From positions 2,098,501 through 2,162,500 of the forward strand of contig NZ_CP030117.1 in NCBI RefSeq assembly GCF_001039275.2: a stretch of 64,000 nt of DNA. The letters are read 5' to 3'. Below the pieces are notes generated by a model. That model was not told the origin of the DNA. It was given only the letters and a program-made list of their open reading frames with translations, and searched no databases. Position 1 is the first letter of the stretch; every line of letters begins with the position of its first letter. The translations under genes and the position numbers were made by a program. This DNA comes from Brevibacillus brevis (lineage in GTDB: Bacteria > Bacillota > Bacilli > Brevibacillales > Brevibacillaceae). Below, piece by piece: positions 57,644 through 64,000 of this stretch.

Positions 57644-58378
57644 ATGACATCAGTATCAATATCCAAGCGGCTACAAACGATTGCCCGCTATTGTCCAGAA
57701 GGAGCCCGCGTCGCCGACATCGGGTCGGATCATGCGTTGTTGGCTTCTTATTTGCTTGTAAAAGGAATTGCCTCTTTCGTGATCGCAGGCGAGTTGAATG
57801 AAGGGCCTTTTCAAGCGGCACAAAAACAAATACATACATTGCAGGTTAAAGATCGCGCTTCGGTGCGTAAAGGAAACGGGCTCGCGGTAGTACAGCCTGG
57901 CGAAGCAGATGTGATCTGCATTGCTGGGATGGGAGGCCAATTGATCGGTTCCATTTTGGAAGCAGGAAAAGACAAACTGGAAGGTGTGCAACGCCTGATT
58001 CTGCAACCAAACGTAGGGGAAGAAGCGGTTCGCCTGTGGATGATAGAAAATGGTTGGCAGTTAATCGCGGAGTCCATTTTGCAGGAGGACGGCGTGATTT
58101 ATGAGATTCTCGTCGCAGAACGAGGCAATCCTATCTTGCCTTATGAGGGCAAAGATCGTACACAGCATGAGCTCCTGCGCATTGGTCCATTTCTTTGGGA
58201 AGAAAAATCAGAGGTTTTACGAGAGAAGTGGCTGCATGAGCAAGAAAAATGGCAAAAGGTCATCGTTCAATTAAAGCGTTCGGACAAGCCGGAAGCAGCA
58301 GAACGAATCAAAGAAATCGAAGCAGAAGTAAAATGGATCGATGAGGTGATCGCATGCTTGCGCACGGACAAACAGTAA
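57644..58378 (+). CDS. trmK: tRNA (adenine22-N1)-methyltransferase TrmK
   Basis: 244 residues from ATG 57644 (GGAAGGTGA upstream). Motif [16 protein letters not shown] and [22 protein letters not shown] are TrmK signatures; the C-terminal helical part follows. Makes m1A22 in tRNA. It overlaps the Nif3-family gene by 25 bp. The rpoD-...-trmK-yqfO order is conserved apart from the inserted genes. Confidence 0.94.
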   Translation: MTSVSISKRLQTIARYCPEGARVADIGSDHALLASYLLVKGIASFVIAGELNEGPFQAAQKQIHTLQVKDRASVRKGNGLAVVQPGEADVICIAGMGGQLIGSILEAGKDKLEGVQRLILQPNVGEEAVRLWMIENGWQLIAESILQEDGVIYEILVAERGNPILPYEGKDRTQHELLRIGPFLWEEKSEVLREKWLHEQEKWQKVIVQLKRSDKPEAAERIKEIEAEVKWIDEVIACLRTDKQ

Positions 58379-59469
58379 TCCAATATGTAGAACGTCTGGC
58401 ACCTAAATCTTTGGCGATGGAAGGCGACAAGATTGGCCTTCATGTAGGAACCTTGCAAAAAAAGGTGAAAAAAGTGATGATCGCACTAGACGTGCTGGAA
58501 TCTGTGGTGGATGAAGCAATTGCAGAGGGTGTAGACCTAATTGTGGCTCACCATGCCGTCATTTATCGACCACTTAAACACCTCCGGACGGATCTCGCCG
58601 CAGGACGCGTGTTCGAAAAGCTGATCAAGCACGACATTGCGGTATACACGGCCCATACCAATTTGGATGTTGCGTATGGGGGAATGAACGATTGGCTCGC
58701 AGAAGCGGTTGGACTCACTGACGTAAATGTACTAGATGTACTTTCACGAGAGGCTTGGAAGAAGCTCATCGTATTCGTACCCGCTACCCATAAGGAAGCA
58801 GTGTTTTCCGCACTTGCTGAAGCGGGTGCAGGGCATGTAGGCAACTATAGCCACTGTTCTTTTCAGACAGAAGGCACTGGAACCTTTTTACCTGGGGAAG
58901 GAACGAATCCCCATATCGGTTCGACAGGTCAACTGGAAAAAGCAGAGGAAGTTCGCATCGAGATGATCGTTCCCGCGTCCAAGCAATCGGCTGTGGTCAA
59001 AGCAATGCTTGCTGCCCATCCCTACGAGGAAGTCGCCTATGACATCATTCCCTTGGAGCAGTCCGGAACCCCATACGGGATTGGGCGAATCGGTACTCTG
59101 CCTGCACCACTGTCGCTGCGTGAATTTGCTTTACTCGTCAAGGAACGGTTTTCCCTCCATGGCCTGCGCGTAGTTGGTGACTTGGATGCGACAGTCAAGA
59201 AAGTAGCGGTAGTAGGTGGCGACGGTAGCTCTTTTGTTTCCAAAGCAATTTTTAAGGGCGCGGATGTTTATTTAACCGGAGACATTGGTTATCACACTGC
59301 ACATGATGCACAAGCAGAAGGCTTGTCGATTGTAGATGCTGGTCACAATATCGAAAAAATCATGAAGGAAAAACTGGCGACCATCTTGCTTGAACAATTG
59401 CAGGCAAATGGTTACGAAACAGAGGTTATTCCTTCGCGTGTGCACACAGATCCGTTCCAGTTTGTATAA
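58354..59469 (+). CDS. Nif3-like dinuclear metal center protein (YqfO)
   Basis: 371 residues, the long YqfO form. Metal ligand segments [18 protein letters not shown] and the C-terminal DAGHNIEKI are present. A central insertion (about 130-235; [21 protein letters not shown] to [10 protein letters not shown]) is the PII/CutA-like domain of this form. Role unresolved, perhaps GTP cyclohydrolase-like. ATG lies inside trmK. Confidence 0.9.
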   Translation: MLAHGQTVIQYVERLAPKSLAMEGDKIGLHVGTLQKKVKKVMIALDVLESVVDEAIAEGVDLIVAHHAVIYRPLKHLRTDLAAGRVFEKLIKHDIAVYTAHTNLDVAYGGMNDWLAEAVGLTDVNVLDVLSREAWKKLIVFVPATHKEAVFSALAEAGAGHVGNYSHCSFQTEGTGTFLPGEGTNPHIGSTGQLEKAEEVRIEMIVPASKQSAVVKAMLAAHPYEEVAYDIIPLEQSGTPYGIGRIGTLPAPLSLREFALLVKERFSLHGLRVVGDLDATVKKVAVVGGDGSSFVSKAIFKGADVYLTGDIGYHTAHDAQAEGLSIVDAGHNIEKIMKEKLATILLEQLQANGYETEVIPSRVHTDPFQFV

Positions 59470-59525
59470 GACGTAGCAGGATCAACCTTATGTTTCCTGC
59501 CAGATGAAGTGTAGGAGGATTTTAT

Positions 59526-61526
59526 GTGCAAAAACTAATCCGGACGATTTCTTGTGGATTACTGACGTTAAGCTTACTCACCCCCGGCGTCGCATCAGCG
59601 GCTGGGGGCTTATTGCCATACAATGACATCAGCAAGCACTGGGCGAGAAACGCAATCATTCAAGGTGTGCAGCTCGGTTTGTTTGAGGCTGGTCCAAATG
59701 TTTCGAAGTTTTACCCAAATCGTGACATGACGCGTGCGGAATTTCTTGTCATGATCGATCGTCTTTACTACGGTGGACAGTACCATATCTATCCGCTTAC
59801 TTTCTTATCCGAGCATTCGGAGTGGGCGCGAGCAGAAGGTTTTCAGGAACCGTATTTGCCGTATAAAGATGTCGATCGCCTGACGTGGATGTACAAACCA
59901 ACCCTGCGCATTTCCACGATCTTGGATAGACTGTACGGTCCAAATGCAATTCAGTACATATTTCCTGGTGAGATGATGAAGCCGAATCAGCCGATCACCA
60001 ACGAAGAGGCTGCCAAGATTTTGCAAATGTTCACGATGTCTCCAGATAGTAAAAATGCTTGGGAAGAAGTGCGTTCCTGGGGATGGCTAGAGGGAGAAAA
60101 AACGGATCGGGTCAAGCGGGGAGATGCTGCTGTCGCAGCTGATCGCATGGTTAATTATTTCCTTCAGGATGGAATCATGCCTCTGTTGGATTACGATGGG
60201 AAAAAGTTCCCAATGGTGCCGGATATCGAAGAGGTATTGCCGTTATTCGCAACCTATACAGATCCCAAAACAACAGAAGAACAGATTTATGTAGATGCGG
60301 CTGCCGCTATTCGCAGTAGAAATGATAGTGAGGAGACATTTGAACAGCTACGCAAGCTGGCCGATTCCTCTTTCCCGAATCAAGTCGGTGTTCACTATTT
60401 ATTAAGCTGGAATCCTGAAACACCGATTGAAACCAATCTGGAGCAAGCTTTTCTTGCTATCGACGCCTACTTCGAAGACAAAATCATTCTCCCTGATACA
60501 CTCGGGCTATTGAGTGCCAATGTGTATGATATTGCCTTGCAGCTAGGGAACAAGGATCAAAGCCAATACAAAAAAGTACTCGACCGACTCAGTGCTTATG
60601 AGCAAAAAGTGAAGCAAGATTCCAAAGAATGGGAAACGCTCGCCTTGTATGTCGGGGCACTGGAAATCAGGAGTGGTCAGGTAGAGCTGGCGTTGGAACG
60701 TTACCAGCGATTTGCCGACAGGAGCCCGGAGGCATTGTTGAATACTTCCTACTATTATTTGCAGGAAGGGCGTATCCAGGAAGCAGAAGAAGTTCTTGCT
60801 GCGATGAAACCGAAAGCGTCAAACAGCAGAATGAATCAGTTGCACAAAATGTTGCGCCAAGAGTTAGCGTCTTTAAAAGAACAGCCAGCTATTATTTCTG
60901 ATTTGGGATACTCTTTGCGCCAGTTGGACAATGCCGACACCTACCAAGTGAAGGGTGAAGCGGTGTTGAGTGGATTGACGTTCTCATACACGCAGGATAT
61001 TAACAAGGAGAAACAAATAAGCAGAATTTCCGGCTTTTATCAATCTCCGCAAAAACTAATATCAGACAAGTTGCTCTCCTATACAGACGGGAAAACAAAT
61101 ACGCAATACTCGTATGATACGGATCGGCATACATGGGACAAGAATAGAACGGACAACGTTGACTTTTTGCATGAGTGGGTTGGTGCTGTCAAGGTAGCCG
61201 ATCGTGCCAAGGAGCTTCATGCTCGCTACTACAAGCAATCATACGGAGAGTACGATGTCATTACGGAGTGGATTCCGGGGTCTATGTTAGTAGAGAAATC
61301 CAAGAAGGTTACGCTTGGACAAGGAAAAGTGAAAGACGTTCCGTTGTTCATAAACAAGTATTATATTGATAGGGTTAGCGACCAAATCGTTAAACATACG
61401 TGGCGTTATGAAGAGATTTATGAGGGCGACGAATATGTAGCCTATTCGGGTACCGACAATTACGACTTTACAAGCAATGTTGCATTCTCGATACCTGATG
61501 ATGTTCGAAAAGGGGTGGCACCATGA
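59526..61526 (+). CDS. SLH-domain surface protein
   Basis: 666 residues from GTG 59526 with AGGAGG 7 bp upstream. A signal peptide (SCGLLTLSLLTPGVASA) is followed by three S-layer-homology-like repeats (about 28-85, 110-175, 178-220; DISKHWARNAI and NRDMTRAEFLVMIDRL are clear). The rest is a long helical, TPR-like region (about 250-430) and a beta-rich C-terminus. SLH repeats anchor proteins to pyruvylated secondary cell-wall polymer. Overlaps the S41 protease gene by 4 bp. Confidence 0.85.
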   Translation: MQKLIRTISCGLLTLSLLTPGVASAAGGLLPYNDISKHWARNAIIQGVQLGLFEAGPNVSKFYPNRDMTRAEFLVMIDRLYYGGQYHIYPLTFLSEHSEWARAEGFQEPYLPYKDVDRLTWMYKPTLRISTILDRLYGPNAIQYIFPGEMMKPNQPITNEEAAKILQMFTMSPDSKNAWEEVRSWGWLEGEKTDRVKRGDAAVAADRMVNYFLQDGIMPLLDYDGKKFPMVPDIEEVLPLFATYTDPKTTEEQIYVDAAAAIRSRNDSEETFEQLRKLADSSFPNQVGVHYLLSWNPETPIETNLEQAFLAIDAYFEDKIILPDTLGLLSANVYDIALQLGNKDQSQYKKVLDRLSAYEQKVKQDSKEWETLALYVGALEIRSGQVELALERYQRFADRSPEALLNTSYYYLQEGRIQEAEEVLAAMKPKASNSRMNQLHKMLRQELASLKEQPAIISDLGYSLRQLDNADTYQVKGEAVLSGLTFSYTQDINKEKQISRISGFYQSPQKLISDKLLSYTDGKTNTQYSYDTDRHTWDKNRTDNVDFLHEWVGAVKVADRAKELHARYYKQSYGEYDVITEWIPGSMLVEKSKKVTLGQGKVKDVPLFINKYYIDRVSDQIVKHTWRYEEIYEGDEYVAYSGTDNYDFTSNVAFSIPDDVRKGVAP

Positions 61527-63019
61527 AGCGAATTAGTCAATGGGCAGTAGCAACTGTCCTGCTACTAACAACTGTTCTTCCTGTGCAAGCGGCAGAGTAT
61601 CCTTACGAAGAAACAGAAGAAGTGTTCCAGCACGTCATGGAGAGCCACTTGAGCAAACCGGCAGCCAACCAATTGGTAAAAGGGGCTCTAGAGGTGGTCA
61701 GTGAGCAGGCTAATCAGAAAAAACAGCTTCAGTTCAAAGTTTCTGAAGAAGATGATACTTGGGACGAGTTGGAATTGAGGCTTGCAGAATGGCAGAAGAA
61801 AGGCGGGTTTGATACGCCGACGATGAACACGTGGGCGATTGAAGGAATGCTCTCCACACTCAATGACCCGCACAGCGTATTTTTTACTCAAGATGAATTG
61901 CGTTTGTTCCAATCTGACGTTGAGAATCAATTTGTTGGATTTGGCTTTCGTCTGCGGCGGCAAAATGATCATATTATCATCCGTGAAATCGTTCCGAATT
62001 CTCCAGCAGCAGCATCTTCGTTGCAACGAGGCGATCAATTGATCAAAGTAAATGAGACCTCGCTGGTTGGAAAGACTTTTGAAGAAGCGTATGCTTATTT
62101 GAAGGGCAACGAAGGGACCGAAGCCGTTCTTACTGTGTATCGTCCATCCGACAAACGGGAGCACCAGGTAAAGCTGAAGCGTGCCTCCATGACCTTGCCG
62201 GAAGCGGAAGGACAGATGTTTACGAAAGGCGCGGTTGGTTATATCAGTCTTGAAACTTTCGGATCAGAAGGAGCCATCCAGGTAAGGGATAAGCTTGCAG
62301 AGCTTTCCCGCGTGCAAAAACCGTTGTCCGGATTGGTGTTAGACCTGCGTGATAATGGCGGGGGATACTTGTCCACAGCACGGGACATCGCGAGCCTCTT
62401 TATGGAAGAAGGCTTGCTTATGTACACCACGAATCGTAATGGGGTAGAGGTAGAGACGTGGGTACGAAATGGGCAGGATATCGGCATTCCAGTGCGAATT
62501 TTGGTAAACGGTGGAACAGCTTCTGCATCTGAGCTGTTGTCAGGTGCGCTGCGTGATCATGGCATCGCCAAACTTGTGGGTACCAAAACATTTGGAAAAG
62601 GGAGCGCCCAACAAGTTATTCCATTGTCGGACGGTGACGCACTGAAGCTTACACTGAATGAATATTTTACTCCTAAGCATACTGTGGTGAACCACGTAGG
62701 GCTTCAACCAGATATGGTTGTGGAGGATTATGGAGCACAAGTAGTAGAAGCTCTCCATTCATTGAACGTCACTACGTGGGAACTGAGTGATGCAGAAGGT
62801 GATACAGTCATCAATGGAATTCCTTTCCCGACGGTAGATCCTCTCTTTAAACAAACACCTCAAGGGCTGCAAATCCGAGCTGCTGTACTTTCGCATCTAC
62901 TGGGTGATCCGTCCATTGGTGAAAAAGATTATGTGGAATTTGCTCCGTATTTGAAGAAGTACCCTGCACTAAAACTGCAAACGAATAATGGTATCAACAC
63001 CCTCACATTTACTTCGTGA
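61523..63019 (+). CDS. Secreted S41-family (CtpA-like) protease with PDZ domain
   Basis: 498 residues. Signal peptide MKRISQWAVATVLLLTTVLPVQA; a PDZ domain (about 135-220, GFGFRLRRQNDHIIIREIVP); and S41 core LVLDLRDNGGGYL, nucleophile Ser in GTASASELLSGAL and Lys in GTKTFGKGSAQQV. The C-terminal part resembles a peptidoglycan-binding-like domain of CtpA/CtpB. It starts within the SLH gene stop (ATGA) and is coupled to it. Substrates unknown. Confidence 0.93.
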   Translation: MKRISQWAVATVLLLTTVLPVQAAEYPYEETEEVFQHVMESHLSKPAANQLVKGALEVVSEQANQKKQLQFKVSEEDDTWDELELRLAEWQKKGGFDTPTMNTWAIEGMLSTLNDPHSVFFTQDELRLFQSDVENQFVGFGFRLRRQNDHIIIREIVPNSPAAASSLQRGDQLIKVNETSLVGKTFEEAYAYLKGNEGTEAVLTVYRPSDKREHQVKLKRASMTLPEAEGQMFTKGAVGYISLETFGSEGAIQVRDKLAELSRVQKPLSGLVLDLRDNGGGYLSTARDIASLFMEEGLLMYTTNRNGVEVETWVRNGQDIGIPVRILVNGGTASASELLSGALRDHGIAKLVGTKTFGKGSAQQVIPLSDGDALKLTLNEYFTPKHTVVNHVGLQPDMVVEDYGAQVVEALHSLNVTTWELSDAEGDTVINGIPFPTVDPLFKQTPQGLQIRAAVLSHLLGDPSIGEKDYVEFAPYLKKYPALKLQTNNGINTLTFTS

Positions 63020-63024
63020 GCATG

Positions 63025-63062
63025 GTCCCCTGTTGCTTTAGGCGAACAGGGGCTTTTTCTTT
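63025..63062 (+). terminator. Intrinsic terminator after the S41 protease gene
   Basis: Stem GTCCCCTGTT / AACAGGGGC with 10-nt loop and T-runs. Confidence 0.88.
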
Positions 63063-63144
63063 TTCATGGCGTATACTCGGTAATGGAAAATCGAACACTA
63101 TCAAGTGCGACTATGACTACTACGACAAGAAGGGTGGCAGCCGG

Positions 63145-64000
63145 ATGAAAAAGGTCATACTTTTCCTGATCGACTCCATGATGCCTGATGTTCTGGAGCG
63201 ATGCATTGCTGCCAATCAAGCACCGGCACTTCGGTTTTTCATGGAGCATAGCCAGTACATACCAGATTGTGTGACCGTTTTCCCTACGATGACGGCTTCG
63301 ATAGATTGCTCCCTCATTACGGGTGTTTACCCCGATCAGCACAAAGTACCGGGGTTAGTTTGGTATGATGCAGAGCAGAAAAAGATGGTGAATTATATTA
63401 ATGGAGCCAATTCCGTCCGAAAAATAGGGGTTTCGAGTTGTGCAGAAAATGTCCTATTTGATTTGAATGAACGTCATCTTAGCAAGGATGTCAAAACCAT
63501 TCATGAGGTACTGGAAGAAAATAATCTCGTCTCGGGTTCCATCAACGTTATCGCCCATCGGGGACATAAGCAGCATAAGGTGAAAATGCCGACCTTACTT
63601 GATACAATCACATCTTTTTCCCTGCGAGAGCATGTGAGTGGTCCAACGATCATGAGTATGGGGACGCTGGTGCGCCCGGCGTTATTTCGTACCGTCCCGT
63701 GGGATTTCTCCCAATCTGCTTTGGAAGGCTATGGAATTAATGATGCGTATGCAATCGATGTTATGATTGAGGTCATTCGCAGCGGTCAGCAGCCACATTT
63801 TACTTTGGTCTATCTGCCAGAGAATGATCATAAACTCCACAATTCCCCGGAGGATGCCGTACAGCACTTGGCAGATGTGGACAAGCAATTGGCCCGTTTG
63901 TTGGATAGCTTCGCGTCATGGGAACAAATGCTGGAGAGAAACGTATGTATTTTGATTAGTGATCATGGACAAACCGTCATTGGAGAAAGTGAAGACCACA
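63145..64000 (+). CDS. Alkaline phosphatase superfamily / phosphodiesterase-like protein, 3'-truncated by the window
   Basis: About 285 residues visible and still open at the right edge. Begins MKKVILFLIDSMMPDVL, the first metal Asp in LIDS, the nucleophile Thr in VFPTMTASID, and GVYPDQHKVPG and LPENDHKLHNS, then ISDHGQT. This is the nucleotide pyrophosphatase/phosphodiesterase (type I) fold. The start at 63145 is supported by AAGAAGGGTGG upstream. Substrate is unknown; the C-terminus is outside the window. Confidence 0.85.
   Translation, partial: MKKVILFLIDSMMPDVLERCIAANQAPALRFFMEHSQYIPDCVTVFPTMTASIDCSLITGVYPDQHKVPGLVWYDAEQKKMVNYINGANSVRKIGVSSCAENVLFDLNERHLSKDVKTIHEVLEENNLVSGSINVIAHRGHKQHKVKMPTLLDTITSFSLREHVSGPTIMSMGTLVRPALFRTVPWDFSQSALEGYGINDAYAIDVMIEVIRSGQQPHFTLVYLPENDHKLHNSPEDAVQHLADVDKQLARLLDSFASWEQMLERNVCILISDHGQTVIGESEDH

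Overview
The window is a chromosomal segment of a Gram-positive, spore-forming Bacillales bacterium. It looks most like Brevibacillus (Paenibacillaceae), but that assignment is inferred from gene content, not from a search. Supporting signs are strong AGGAGG ribosome-binding sites with frequent TTG/GTG starts, the Bacillus-type hrcA-grpE-dnaK-dnaJ locus with a CIRCE operator, sporulation genes yqfC/yqfD, an S-layer-homology protein, and gene order that follows the B. subtilis yqe/yqf region almost throughout.

Layout. 1-4.1 kb: the 3' part of a CocE/NonD-type hydrolase, a rubredoxin-like/methyltransferase fusion, and an ECF sigma factor with a membrane partner protein. 4.1-5.5 kb (minus): a GNAT acetyltransferase and a HIT protein. 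5.6-17.5 kb: a conserved housekeeping run, lepA, hemW, hrcA-grpE-dnaK, dnaJ, prmA, rsmE, mtaB, then NUDIX and deoC. 18.2-20.3 kb: an LrgA/LrgB pair converging on a YqeW-type Na/Pi symporter. 20.3-23.9 kb: an RlmI-like methyltransferase, two small minus-strand genes and ddl. 24.0-31.2 kb: a complete six-gene asbABCDEF operon for the siderophore petrobactin, behind a Fur-box-overlapped promoter. 31.2-34.9 kb: a secreted beta-propeller-like protein, a histidine phosphatase, murF (minus) and a second HIT protein.

35.0-53.4 kb returns to core order: rpsU, yqeY, an NfeD-type protease, floA, yqfC, yqfD, phoH, ybeY, dgkA, cdd, era, yqzL, recO, a glycyl T-box with glyQS, ccpN, yqfL, dnaG and rpoD. The c-di-AMP phosphodiesterase gene pgpH, which lies between phoH and ybeY in B. 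subtilis, is absent here. 53.4-64 kb: a multi-pass membrane protein, a 54-residue membrane peptide, an acyl-CoA dehydrogenase, a secreted subtilisin (minus), trmK, a Nif3-family gene, an operon of an SLH-domain protein plus an S41 protease, and the start of a phosphodiesterase/phosphatase that runs off the end.

The genes fall into a few working groups: translation and its quality control (lepA, prmA, rsmE, mtaB, ybeY, era, rpsU, glyQS, trmK), heat-shock chaperones under HrcA/CIRCE, DNA replication/repair and the major sigma factor (dnaG, recO, rpoD), cell-wall precursors and lipid carrier (ddl, murF, dgkA), and iron acquisition (asb). Relative to B. subtilis, about 17 kb carrying ddl, asb and murF lies between mtaB and rpsU. 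No CRISPR array, tRNA, rRNA, transposase or prophage gene was seen. No wholly new multi-gene system is evident. The best leads are the rubredoxin-methyltransferase fusion, a 165-bp inverted-repeat-bounded element before hemW, an unexplained GC-rich structured stretch before trmK, and the SLH/S41 surface operon.
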